DNA from: Indolivaga alginatilytica
GTDB lineage: Bacteria > Bacteroidota > Bacteroidia > Bacteroidales > Dysgonomonadaceae
Direction: 5' to 3'
NCBI RefSeq assembly: GCF_003201355.1
Contig: NZ_QICL01000032.1
Span: forward strand, 1 to 48,044
Length of the DNA: 48,044 nt
In this document: positions 24,914 through 33,228 of the stretch, piece by piece
Layout of the letters: each line of letters starts with the position of its first letter
Position numbering within the stretch: the stretch's first letter is position 1
Translations under genes and position numbers: made by a program
The notes under the pieces: model-generated
What the model was told of the DNA's origin: nothing
Seen by the model: the letters and a program-made list of their open reading frames with translations, nothing else
Database searches by the model: none

Positions 24914-25240
24914 ATGGAAAAAGATTATATCTCTAATTGGATTGTCCAATTCAAAAAATGCGTTCTACCCTTAATCATTTTAGATTTACTTATAGGGAAA
25001 GATTGTTATGGCTACTTGTTAATTGTGATGATTAAAGATCACACAGGATTTGATATATCTGAAGGAACAATTTATCCAATACTGAACAGACTCCATACAG
25101 AAGGTTTGATCGAATACAAATGGGTAGAACAAAAAACAGGAATCCCTCGAAAATATTATTCCCTGACAGCAGAAGGACAGAATACTCTGGACTTATTAAA
25201 GCAACATTGGAATAAAATAAACGCAACTTTCAAAATATAA
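24914..25240 (+). CDS. PadR-family transcriptional regulator
   Basis: A 108-aa winged-helix protein with typical PadR sequence: ILDLLIGKDCYGYLLIVMIKD, then ISEGTIYPILNRLHTEGLIEYKW and RKYYSLTAEGQ. PadR regulators commonly respond to small molecules and control efflux or antimicrobial genes. It is first in a plus-strand operon with a HAAS-like membrane protein (17-bp gap), a classic pairing, and it is divergent from the precursor gene. It likely represses one or both units and may sense the peptide or envelope state through its partner. Confidence 0.93.
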   Translation: MEKDYISNWIVQFKKCVLPLIILDLLIGKDCYGYLLIVMIKDHTGFDISEGTIYPILNRLHTEGLIEYKWVEQKTGIPRKYYSLTAEGQNTLDLLKQHWNKINATFKI

Positions 25241-25257
25241 AATTAATAAAGAAGATT

Positions 25258-25851
25258 ATGAACAAAAGCAATTTTACATCAGAGCAATCCTACATCAATT
25301 ATGCATCATATATTGAAAAAGTAAAAAGAATAATCTCAGTTTTACCTGATGAAGATGCATTGGAATTAATGAAAGAACTGGATTCACATATCTTTGAATC
25401 TTTGCATGCAGATACTTCAATAATAATTTCGGAAGAAGAGAGAATCAAGACTGTTTTGGATAAGCTGGGTAGCCCCGAGTCGTACTTAGCACCCTTAATT
25501 GCAGAGAAAAGATTAACTCATGCCATCAAAAAGTATAATTTGGTAGAAATTCTAAAAGCAATTTTTGGGATATTTAAGACTGGAGGACAATACTTTTTAC
25601 TTTCAATCCTTTATTTATTCACTTTAGGATTTGGAATAGTTATTATTGCAAAGATCTTCTATCCTCAAAAAACCGGTTTCTTTGTTGAAGAAGGGCAGAT
25701 AATCGGACTAGGTTTTTTCTCGAAGATTAATGCGCAAGCCACTGATTTATTAGGTTATTGGATAATCCCACTAATGATTATTCTAATTATAATCTTTTAT
25801 CTGATAACCACATATTTGTTAAGAAAAATAGTATTAAGAAAGAGAAAATGA
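25258..25851 (+). CDS. HAAS/DUF1700-like membrane protein
   Basis: 197 aa. A cytoplasmic helical domain (residues 1-95: YIEKVKRIISVLPDEDALELMKELDSHI and LDKLGSPESYL) matches the HAAS/DUF1700 pattern found next to PadR genes. Two or more transmembrane helices follow (YFLLSILYLFTLGFGIVIIA and IIPLMIILIIIFYLITTY) and the C terminus is very basic. It probably works with PadR in signalling or immunity. Its stop overlaps the next gene's ATG (ATGA). Confidence 0.8.
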   Translation: MNKSNFTSEQSYINYASYIEKVKRIISVLPDEDALELMKELDSHIFESLHADTSIIISEEERIKTVLDKLGSPESYLAPLIAEKRLTHAIKKYNLVEILKAIFGIFKTGGQYFLLSILYLFTLGFGIVIIAKIFYPQKTGFFVEEGQIIGLGFFSKINAQATDLLGYWIIPLMIILIIIFYLITTYLLRKIVLRKRK

Positions 25852-28442
25852 ATTACCGGATATTCATTATACTACTACTATTAATAAACCCTTTTAAAAC
25901 AAGTGTTTTTTCTCAGAATATAACAATAAGCGGTATTATTCTCGATGCTTATTCTATAGGATGCCAAGATGCCAATATTATTATTTCTGACAAAAATCAA
26001 ACAATTATAGCTTATACCTTTAGCCAAGCAAATGGGTTTTATAGTCTTTCATTCCCTAATTCATCTAATTTAGAGTTAAGTGTCACTCATATTGGTTTTA
26101 AACGGGTAGTGGTTGATATTTCTGATTTTATCATAAAAGATGGTATTATAAATAAAGATTTTTCCTTAGAAGAAAGTCTTCAACTACCCGAAATTATCAT
26201 AAAACCTGAAAATATTGAACCTGATACTGTCAGTTTTGACCTAAACAAATATAAATTAAAAGAAGATGATAATCTTGAAGCCATTCTTAAAAAAAACCCA
26301 AATTTTAATGTAGGTGATGATGGATCAATATTATATAAAGGGAAGAGTATTGACAGAATATTAGTAAATGGTAAAGACTTTTTCACCTATCAAAACAGTA
26401 TTGCTCTGAGTAAAATAGAAAACAGAATGATTTCTCAGCTACAAGTTGTAAATAATTATCGGAATTCATTCTCCTTAGATGATGATGAACCTGAGGAAAC
26501 GGTATTGAATATTAATTCAAAAGAAGAATTTAAAAATGTAATTACCGGGTCGTTAATTGCTGGCTATGGATTTAAAGATAAGTTCGACTTGCAAGGCTCT
26601 GCATTAAAAATTTCGTCCTTATATAATCTCTTCTTAATCAATAGTAATAATAATATTGGAAGACCAACAATCGAGCTAAGAGAAATCCAAAATTTATTTA
26701 GTAACAAACAACCTTTTTCTACATTCCAAATAGAATCTATAAATGAATTATTCCGCATGGAAGACCGGAAAAAGGATATGATTTCAACAACCAATCTGAC
26801 AATAAGAAAGCAAACAGACAAAATAAAAATAAATGGACTTTTTTACTACTTTAAGAATAATAGAGAGAATGATATCTTCTCTAAAAATACAGATGAAAAT
26901 GGCGAAAGTCTTTTGATAAAAGATCAAGATATTTCTTATGAATCGAATTCATTTTTTTCTGATATCACGATTGATTATCTCCTAAAGAAGAATCAGATTC
27001 TAAGTTATGCTTCCAATTTGATCATTTTAAAGCCAACAACATCTTCTCATGTTGTAAACACAATAAAGGATACTCAATTAATACCGACTACTATTGAAAC
27101 TTATTCAAAGGATATCAATGACAGCTATAATTTATTCAACAAGATAATTTATTCAAATAAAATAAACTCACACCTTTTCCTATTTCTTGGTGCTGATTCT
27201 TACTATGAAAAAACAAAACTTAAAAATTCAATAACTGAAGTCAACGACTCTTCAGATATATATATTCAAAGTTTTAAATATGAAAAAAAATATATAAACA
27301 CAAATAATTCAATTCAATACAAAAAAAATAATGCTGTAAATATCTATTTAGAAGGAATTGCCATGTTATCCAATGAATCTCTTTTAGATCAGATACCTCA
27401 TATTGATAATCAAAGAAATTCCTCTAAACTTAATTTAAATATTATTATATCAGGTCAAAAGGTGATGAATAAGATCAATTACAAATTGATTTTAGGTGCT
27501 GAAAAGCAATCTGTCAGCTTCGGTAAATTAAAAAATGACATCTATTTTATACCGTACAACTTAAATTTCAATTATGAAAACAGATTGAATAGATTGAATA
27601 TTTCATTATATTCTTCACAGAACTTAAACCCTGTTGAAAGTGGAATAGAGTATCTCAATAATAATAACTTGATATTGGGCAATGAGAAATATCCCGTTAA
27701 ATCTTATGTAAAACAAAGAGAAGAGATAGGTTATGTTTATAATAATTTTTTTATGGGTAAAAGATATGGTATCTCAATTAGCCATCAAAGATATAAGGAT
27801 CAATTAACTGAGGTCTTTCTCGATATAGACCAATATGGTATTCGCAAATTTATCTTATCAGCTATACCCAAGACCGAAGAATATAAAATATCAGGAGAAG
27901 CTTCCAGGCTTATATTTAAATATGGAAGATATCCTATCAAAACAGATTTAGGACTTAGCTACAGATGGAACAGTGCTCCAATTTATTTTGCTGAAACATT
28001 ATATAATATTACGAATAATCAAGTGAATGGGTTCATGAAATTTGAAAGCATAACTGACAAGATCATAAATTTTGAAACTTCGTTGGATCTCACATCATCG
28101 ATAAATAGGGTGGGATCTGATAGTTTCAATGCGAAATATTTCAAAAGCCGCTTTACTATAAAACTAGATTATGGAAAAATCAGGTCTGAGGTCACATACA
28201 TTCTCTTTAATGATTATATAATTGGTAAAACATATAACAGGCAAAACATTAATTTGAATATATCTTATAAATTAAAAAAAGCAACATTTTTAATTGAAGG
28301 AGAAAATGTAGATCAATTCTTCTCTATCTTTAATAACAAAGCATATAACACAAAATTTTCCATTCTGAACGGAATAAATCAGACGACGGTTTCAAATCAA
28401 GCTATAAACTATTTAATCTTTAAAATAAAATATAATTATTAA
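25848..28442 (+). CDS. TonB-receptor-like outer membrane beta-barrel protein
   Basis: 864 aa starting at the ATG that overlaps the preceding stop. A further-upstream start at 25758 would sit inside the previous gene. It has a signal peptide (MNYRIFIILLLLINPFKTSVFS), then a carboxypeptidase-regulatory-like domain (ITISGIILDAYSIGCQDANI...NGFYSLSF), a plug-like region (LKKNPNFNVGDDGSILYKGKSID) and a long barrel region, as in the Bacteroidetes outer membrane beta-barrel group. It could export, take up or give immunity to the peptide. It is followed by a GLPGLI gene, a frequent Bacteroidetes pairing. Confidence 0.88.
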   Translation: MNYRIFIILLLLINPFKTSVFSQNITISGIILDAYSIGCQDANIIISDKNQTIIAYTFSQANGFYSLSFPNSSNLELSVTHIGFKRVVVDISDFIIKDGIINKDFSLEESLQLPEIIIKPENIEPDTVSFDLNKYKLKEDDNLEAILKKNPNFNVGDDGSILYKGKSIDRILVNGKDFFTYQNSIALSKIENRMISQLQVVNNYRNSFSLDDDEPEETVLNINSKEEFKNVITGSLIAGYGFKDKFDLQGSALKISSLYNLFLINSNNNIGRPTIELREIQNLFSNKQPFSTFQIESINELFRMEDRKKDMISTTNLTIRKQTDKIKINGLFYYFKNNRENDIFSKNTDENGESLLIKDQDISYESNSFFSDITIDYLLKKNQILSYASNLIILKPTTSSHVVNTIKDTQLIPTTIETYSKDINDSYNLFNKIIYSNKINSHLFLFLGADSYYEKTKLKNSITEVNDSSDIYIQSFKYEKKYINTNNSIQYKKNNAVNIYLEGIAMLSNESLLDQIPHIDNQRNSSKLNLNIIISGQKVMNKINYKLILGAEKQSVSFGKLKNDIYFIPYNLNFNYENRLNRLNISLYSSQNLNPVESGIEYLNNNNLILGNEKYPVKSYVKQREEIGYVYNNFFMGKRYGISISHQRYKDQLTEVFLDIDQYGIRKFILSAIPKTEEYKISGEASRLIFKYGRYPIKTDLGLSYRWNSAPIYFAETLYNITNNQVNGFMKFESITDKIINFETSLDLTSSINRVGSDSFNAKYFKSRFTIKLDYGKIRSEVTYILFNDYIIGKTYNRQNINLNISYKLKKATFLIEGENVDQFFSIFNNKAYNTKFSILNGINQTTVSNQAINYLIFKIKYNY

Positions 28443-28457
28443 TTAACATCAAACAAA

Positions 28458-29192
28458 ATGAAAACAATTATTTATTCTTATCTGATTCTTCTTGTATTTT
28501 TATTAGGTGGCGAAGCTAGTGCCCAGTCAGAGAAAAAAGATATAATGAAAGTATCTTATATTTCAAATTCATTGTCTCCTAATATTTTATCTCTTTTAAA
28601 AGAGCAGATTCCGTCACCAAATGAGTATCAAGATGCTGTTAATAGAATTTTAAAGTATAAATTCTTCTATTCATTATATATTAATACTAAAACACATGAA
28701 TCTGTTTATAAGATAGATTCTATACATGTGGAGAAAAAAGTAATGCCTATTGGCAACATTGAGTTTGTTTATACGGATCATTCAGGTATAATGACTGGCA
28801 AAGAAACCATCATGAATTCTACGCAGTTATTTAGTGGAGATATAAAAGCAATGGAGTGGATTATTACAGACCAGACAAAAGAAATTAATGGATATATATG
28901 TAAAAATGCAACAATTAAAAACCATACGGATATATCTGTATGGTTTACACCTGAAATCCCCATTAATAGAGGTCCTGGTTATTTTCAAGGCTTATTGGGC
29001 TTAGTTTTGGAAGGAAGTGATTTTTTTGGAAATGTGACAATTTCAGCTTTTGAATATCTTGATGATAACAACTTTTTTAGCGAATTAGTTGCGAAATATA
29101 GTGAAGAATCTAAGGGAAAAGCAATAACTATAAAAGAAGTTTTAGCTTCAAAAGCAAATATATTTAATACCATAAGAAACAAATCAAAATAA
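28458..29192 (+). CDS. GLPGLI-family protein
   Basis: A 244-aa secreted or periplasmic protein with a signal peptide (MKTIIYSYLILLVFLLGGEASA). The family signature appears as INRGPGYFQGLLGLVLE near residue 170, a GLPGLI variant with Leu in place of Pro. Middle regions (KEINGYICKNATI and DISVWFTPEIP) are also typical. Function is unknown for the family. It is often encoded beside an outer membrane barrel, as here, 15 bp downstream. It is the last gene of the padR operon, followed by a terminator. Confidence 0.85.
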   Translation: MKTIIYSYLILLVFLLGGEASAQSEKKDIMKVSYISNSLSPNILSLLKEQIPSPNEYQDAVNRILKYKFFYSLYINTKTHESVYKIDSIHVEKKVMPIGNIEFVYTDHSGIMTGKETIMNSTQLFSGDIKAMEWIITDQTKEINGYICKNATIKNHTDISVWFTPEIPINRGPGYFQGLLGLVLEGSDFFGNVTISAFEYLDDNNFFSELVAKYSEESKGKAITIKEVLASKANIFNTIRNKSK

Positions 29193-29217
29193 GAATATTG
29201 ACTTTTTTCAACAAATG

Positions 29218-29255
29218 AAAACACCTGTCATTTACTATATGATGCAGGTGTTTTT
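29218..29255 (+). terminator. Terminator of the padR operon
   Basis: The stem AAAACACCTG/CAGGTGTTTT is followed by TTTT. Bases 29256-29778, up to the integrase-arm repeats, are AT-rich and I see no gene that I can support. A few short open frames there lack coding character. Confidence 0.85.
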
Positions 29256-29778
29256 ACTTATATTCTTCTTTGAATGAATTTAGATGGTTTACCAATATCT
29301 TTTTTCGTTTTCTTATCTTTTATTTTTAAAATTTCAATTTTTGTAACTATTTTATCTTGAATATTCAACTGGAGGGAGCGGAATATTGAAATTCATTTCA
29401 ATAGTTTTTGATAAATTATATTGAATACTACCAAAGCTGAGGTGCTTTAATTGTTACCTTGTTTTCAATATACATCAGCGTTAAATTACGAAACTTGTAA
29501 ATTTTTAGAGGAATGAGGAGATCTGTGCAGTATTCTGTTGTATGGCGTGGCTCTGCCTTGTTCGCTTCTCGGGTATACTAGGACATCTAATCCGAGCAGG
29601 TGGGTATACAGTTGCTTTCTTGTTATAGTAACATATTGTGCGAACACGTGGGACATGAAATAAAAACGCTACTTATATATATAACGTTCTTATTTAAAAA
29701 TAGTATCCAGTGTCGGATATACTGGAGCACTACCTTTTTTGAAACAGTATTTTTTTGTACTTTATCTTCAAAACACCT

Positions 29779-29802
29779 GTGGTGCAAATTTATGGTGCAA
29801 AT
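29779..29802 (+). repeat. Integrase-arm-like repeats, right end
   Basis: Two copies of TGGTGCAAAT in direct order match 11584-11607 with a single-base difference in spacing. They lie 45 bp inside the right att site. Confidence 0.65.
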
Positions 29803-29834
29803 AAAAAAACAGTTAAGCGAAATGTGCTTAACTG
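29803..29834 (-). terminator. Replacement terminator for the tRNA, supplied by the element
   Basis: On the minus strand, CAGTTAAGC, a 7-nt loop, GCTTAACTG and then seven T. It lies 13 bp after the tRNA 3' end and replaces the original terminator now at 11378-11412. Confidence 0.85.
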
Positions 29835-29846
29835 CTTGATTTTTAA

Positions 29847-29895
29847 GTGGTCCCACCTGGGCTTGAACCAGGGACCCCCTGATTATGAGTCAGAT
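29847..29895 (-). repeat. Right attachment site within the intact tRNA
   Basis: 49 bp identical to 11413-11461, overlapping the tRNA 3' half. This is the junction of mobile element and chromosome. Confidence 0.93.
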
Positions 29896-29921
29896 GCTCT
29901 AACCAACTGAGCTATAGGACC
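29848..29921 (-). tRNA. tRNA with CAU anticodon (Met or Ile2)
   Basis: The cloverleaf is complete on the minus strand. The acceptor GGTCCTA pairs with TGGGACC (with a G-U). The D arm is AGCTCAGTTGGTTAGAGC, the anticodon loop CTCATAA gives CAU, the T arm is CCTGGTTCAAGCCCAGG, and the discriminator is A. CCA is not encoded. Elongator Met and lysidine-modified Ile2 tRNAs both carry CAU, and I cannot separate them by eye. The 3' half is part of attR, so the mobile element has rebuilt a functional gene. Confidence 0.93.
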
Positions 29922-30022
29922 TGATTGAGACGTAGTCTCTAAATCGGATGCAATATTACTGCTTTTTGTTTATATATGCAAGTCTTGGCCAAAAAAAGCG
30001 TCATCAAAAATTAAGTAAAAAA

Positions 30023-30051
30023 GAAAACCTGCATGGTATATGCAGGTTTTC
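30023..30051 (-). terminator. Terminator of the ilv operon
   Basis: The stem GAAAACCTGCAT/ATGCAGGTTTTC with a 5-nt loop is followed on the minus strand by a T-rich tract. It lies 24 bp after the ilvC stop. Confidence 0.85.
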
Positions 30052-30074
30052 AGTATAATAAGACTAATTGGTGA

Positions 30075-31121
30075 TTAGTTATTTTCTGGTCTTAGTTTTC
30101 TAACAACAGCACCGGTACGCCACATTTCGCTTTCACGAAGAGCTTCAAGTTCTTTTTCAAGACCTTCACGGTAATCTGGTTTTGAGTTTGTGTCGATAGA
30201 GCGTTGAGCTTCATTTCCACATGCTACTTCAGCATATAATTTTGCAAATACAGGTTTAGTTGCATCGTGGAAAGGTCCCATCCAGTCTAAAGCTCCACGT
30301 TGAGCAGTAGTTGAACAGTTTGCATACATCCAGTCCATACCCTTCTCTGCGAAAAGAGGCATTAAGGATTGTGTAAGCTCTTCTACAGTTTCGTTGAATG
30401 CTTCTGATGGAGTATGTCCATTCTCACGAAGAACTTCGTACTGAGCCAAAAGAATACCTTGAATAGCACCCATTAAAGTACCACGTTCACCTGTAAGGTC
30501 AGAATATACCTCACGTTTGAAATCTGTTTCAAATAAATATCCGGAACCTACACCAATACCAAGAGCGATTACACGTTCTTTAGCACGTCCTGTAGCATCT
30601 TGGAAGATAGCATAACTGGAATTCAATCCACGTCCTTCTAAGAACATGCGGCGAAGACTTGTTCCCGAACCTTTAGGAGCAACAAGGATTACATCAACAT
30701 CTGCCGGAGGAATGATATTTGTACGTTCTTTGTATGTAATACCAAATCCGTGAGAGAAATATAATGCTTTACCTGCTGTCAAATAAGGTTTAAGGCGAGG
30801 CCATACTTCTATTTGAGCTGCATCTGATAAAAGATATTGAATGATAGTTCCTTTTTCAGCTGCTTCTTCGATATCGAAAAGAGTTTCACCCGGTACCCAA
30901 CCATCAGCGATAGCTTTTTCCCAAGTTTTACCACCTTTGCGTTGACCGATGATTACATTGAAACCATTGTCACGAAGATTAAGTGCTTGACCGGGACCTT
31001 GAACTCCATAACCGATTACAGCGATTGTTTCGTTTTTTAATACTTCTCTTGCTTTTTCCAAAGGAAATTCTTCACGAGTAGCAACTTGCTCTACTACTCC
31101 TCCAAAATTCATTTCTGCCAT
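30075..31121 (-). CDS. ilvC: Ketol-acid reductoisomerase
   Basis: The second enzyme of branched-chain amino-acid synthesis. It isomerises and reduces acetolactate and acetohydroxybutyrate using NAD(P)H and Mg. 348 aa with the Rossmann dinucleotide motif (IAVIGYGVQGPGQALNLRDNG near residue 33), APKGSGTSLR, and the metal-site region (TDFKREVYSDLTGERGTLMGA), followed by the C-terminal knotted domain (EAFNETVEELTQSLMPL). It is the last gene of the ilv operon, 66 bp after the thioesterase gene. Confidence 0.96.
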   Translation of the reverse strand: MAEMNFGGVVEQVATREEFPLEKAREVLKNETIAVIGYGVQGPGQALNLRDNGFNVIIGQRKGGKTWEKAIADGWVPGETLFDIEEAAEKGTIIQYLLSDAAQIEVWPRLKPYLTAGKALYFSHGFGITYKERTNIIPPADVDVILVAPKGSGTSLRRMFLEGRGLNSSYAIFQDATGRAKERVIALGIGVGSGYLFETDFKREVYSDLTGERGTLMGAIQGILLAQYEVLRENGHTPSEAFNETVEELTQSLMPLFAEKGMDWMYANCSTTAQRGALDWMGPFHDATKPVFAKLYAEVACGNEAQRSIDTNSKPDYREGLEKELEALRESEMWRTGAVVRKLRPENN

Positions 31122-31187
31122 TTTCTTTTTTTTGTTATATATGTAAATAGTATTATTAATTAATCTGATATATAAAGGTTTGCAATC

Positions 31188-31937
31188 TTATTGCCATGTG
31201 ACTCTTGCTAAACAAATAGTTTTATCGTTATGCTTCATCTCCAGAACCGAAGTATCAAGCTCTGTTTCTTTTTTTAGAATATCGAGAGTAGTTCCATATT
31301 GTCCCTCTGCAAGATAATTCATCTCGAAGGTCTTTATTTCTTTTTCCTGAAACATTTCGATAGGGAATATATCTATGAAGTGCTCTATGTACTTCATACT
31401 ATTCAGGTGTTTATTTATGTCAATGTCGCTGTACTTCACTGTAAAGGATGCTGCGGACTCTCCATCTTTTAGGAATGGTATTTTGACTGCACCCGGAATA
31501 GGACAAACTTTATCCGATTTTAGCTCCGTCATTCTTTCCAAATCCAAAATATTGGTTGGATGTCTTGTCTCAAGGTCAATCGACGCCCACATAGATCGGG
31601 CATAACCAATATAATTACCGTCCTGATCTTCGAAGGCGAAACATCTTTCAGAGAATAATTTATTGATGTCCGATACCCATGTGTGCAATTTTATAGATGT
31701 GTCATTGTTCGGATATTCGGATAATTCAATAGACATACGCATCAATACCCATGCCCGCTGTTGGCTACTCATAAAAGAGTATCCGAAATTTCGTTCCTCA
31801 GCATGGCGTGTTGCAGCTTGGAGCATAAATCCGCCCAACATTGGCAATGTTGCTTTCCCTCTGAAGTCACTCAGGTAAGCATCAATTGTATATGTATATA
31901 TTCCTTCTTTGGATGTCATTTGCTTATTAAACTTCAA
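31188..31937 (-). CDS. Acyl-ACP thioesterase
   Basis: 249 aa with two hotdog domains, as in the FatA/Bacteroidetes acyl-ACP thioesterases. Residues 10-130 include LPMLGGFMLQAATRHAE and the RMSIELSEYP segment. Residues 150-245 contain YSDIDINKHLNSMKYIEHFID, where the Asn/His pair belongs to the catalytic set of this family. It would release free fatty acids from acyl-ACP. Its placement inside the ilv operon, overlapping ilvN by 4 bp, may link branched-chain precursors to fatty-acid supply. Confidence 0.88.
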   Translation of the reverse strand: MKFNKQMTSKEGIYTYTIDAYLSDFRGKATLPMLGGFMLQAATRHAEERNFGYSFMSSQQRAWVLMRMSIELSEYPNNDTSIKLHTWVSDINKLFSERCFAFEDQDGNYIGYARSMWASIDLETRHPTNILDLERMTELKSDKVCPIPGAVKIPFLKDGESAASFTVKYSDIDINKHLNSMKYIEHFIDIFPIEMFQEKEIKTFEMNYLAEGQYGTTLDILKKETELDTSVLEMKHNDKTICLARVTWQ

Positions 31938-32482
31938 AGCGATGAATTCTTTCTCTCACGTTCTTGTAACATATCGCTTAACCGTTCAATTTTGGATTTG
32001 GTGATAGCAACCCGTCCTGAACGGATGAATTGAAGGACACCGATCAGTTCGCTTAACTCTTCAAACAAAGCTTGGGTTTCTGCATAATGTCCTGTTTTTT
32101 GGATAACAACACAATTCTCGTTGATCTCCAAAATCTGAGCATGAAATCTACGTATGAGAGCTTCCGCAGATCCTATTTTTATAAATTCGGGTGTAGAAAG
32201 TTTATACAAAGCAATTTCCTGATGTATAAGCTCATCGTCGGTATTGAAATATGATTTGAGAACGTCTACACGTTTGTCTATTTGCCTCACAACCTTTACA
32301 ATATCTTCTCTGTTGGAATATACTGTAATTGTAAATTTATGAATGCCTTTTATTGCTGATGGAGATACCGAAAGTGTCTCGATATTTAATTGGCGACGGG
32401 TAAAAACACTGGTTACCTGACTTAACAGACCTACTGTGTTTTCTGAAAATATTGTAACGGTATATAATGTTTTATCTTCCAT
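31934..32482 (-). CDS. ilvN: Acetolactate synthase small (regulatory) subunit
   Basis: 182 aa. The N-terminal ACT domain (YTVTIFSENTVGLLSQVTSVFTRR) binds valine for feedback inhibition of the large subunit encoded by ilvB. The C-terminal domain (LIRRFHAQILEINENCVVIQKTG) completes the family architecture. It ends with a 4-bp overlap with the thioesterase gene. A degenerate AAGGTCT-type repeat lies 23 bp before its start. It is separated from ilvB by a methyltransferase gene. Confidence 0.94.
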   Translation of the reverse strand: MEDKTLYTVTIFSENTVGLLSQVTSVFTRRQLNIETLSVSPSAIKGIHKFTITVYSNREDIVKVVRQIDKRVDVLKSYFNTDDELIHQEIALYKLSTPEFIKIGSAEALIRRFHAQILEINENCVVIQKTGHYAETQALFEELSELIGVLQFIRSGRVAITKSKIERLSDMLQERERKNSSL

Positions 32483-32504
32483 AATTTCAAATTAATTAAA
32501 ATTT

Positions 32505-32558
32505 AAGCTCTAAGACCTTTTTATTATCCATCTGAATATATATAATCTTTAATTGTTA
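32505..32558 (+). repeat. Palindromic AAGGTCTNAGACCTT repeat, degenerate copy (ilvN leader)
   Basis: AAGCTCTAAGACCTTTTTAT is followed by AT-rich sequence ending near GTTAT. One arm has a substitution (GCTCT for GGTCT), but position and orientation match the copies upstream of menF, frdA and infC. Its end overlaps the methyltransferase stop codon. Confidence 0.55.
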
Positions 32559-33224
32559 TTTCTGACAATAAAGAACTGCAAAGTCATAGTATTTATACAA
32601 ACAATCGACTTCTTTAAAACCTGCATTCCTTAACCATTGTAATTGAGTTGAAACAGGAGTCCTTTTATCAAGCTTTATCCTTTCGTAAGATGCATCTATT
32701 TCGTCTCTGGTTAAATCACTGGTTTCTACTTTTTCGCGCCATTCCTTGTCGTATAAGCGACTGAAATAATCACTTTCTCCTGCAACTTGTTCGGCATTGA
32801 TAAATATACAATTTGGTTTCAGAAGTTTGAAAATAGTATTATATAATTCGACTTTAGCATTATCCTCCAGATGATGGATGGCTAATGAAGAGATTACAGC
32901 ATCATATTGTTTTTCGCCCTTAAAAGTAGTAAAATCCGCTTGGATTATACTTATATTTTCGTTTGATGAAAATCTTTTACGAGCAATATCCAGCATCTTT
33001 TCAGATATATCAACGAGAGTGATTTTTGCATCAGGAAACTTTTGTAGAACAAACTGAGAGAATAATCCGGTGCCGGCACCTAAATCCAGAATTTCGGGAG
33101 AAGGTGTCGATACATTGAGATTATCAATTGCTACTCCATAAAAATCGGAAAAACATGGGATCAGAGACGGTCTCTGTCTGTCATAAAGCCGGGCAATCGA
33201 ATTGAATTGTGATTCTACAGTCAT
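32556..33224 (-). CDS. Class I SAM-dependent methyltransferase
   Basis: 222 aa with the SAM-binding motif I ILDLGAGTGLFSQFV near residue 45, motif II ITLVDISEKMLDIARKRF, and YDAVISSLAIHHLED. This is a UbiE/Coq5-like class I fold with unknown substrate. It starts 4 bp after ilvB stops, so it is cotranscribed with the ilv genes. It is not part of the pathway itself. Confidence 0.85.
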   Translation of the reverse strand: MTVESQFNSIARLYDRQRPSLIPCFSDFYGVAIDNLNVSTPSPEILDLGAGTGLFSQFVLQKFPDAKITLVDISEKMLDIARKRFSSNENISIIQADFTTFKGEKQYDAVISSLAIHHLEDNAKVELYNTIFKLLKPNCIFINAEQVAGESDYFSRLYDKEWREKVETSDLTRDEIDASYERIKLDKRTPVSTQLQWLRNAGFKEVDCLYKYYDFAVLYCQK

Positions 33225-33228
33225 TCTA

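Larger units (their letters stand above)
11413..29895. mobile_element. Integrative mobilizable element in a CAU tRNA gene
   Basis: Bounded by identical 49-bp direct repeats, one being the intact tRNA 3' half (29847-29895) and the other a fragment (11413-11461). The integrase gene lies at the left end, followed by an excisionase-like HTH gene, a MobC-like gene and a relaxase gene. I see no conjugation (Tra/type IV secretion) genes, so transfer would need a helper element. Cargo is an AlbA_2 protein, a nucleotidyltransferase-HEPN protein and a peptide natural-product locus. The right half is visibly more A+T rich than the flanking ilv and frd genes. The excised circle would be 18,434 bp. Confidence 0.9.

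Noticed and set aside
29256-29778. Short open frames in the gap before the tRNA
   Set aside because: No coding character, ribosome binding site or recognisable motif. Probably noncoding end of the mobile element.
29935-29949. GAGAC/GTCTC palindrome beside the tRNA as another copy of the AAGGTCT repeat
   Set aside because: It shares only a 5-bp arm and lacks the downstream TTTGG and GTTATA parts.
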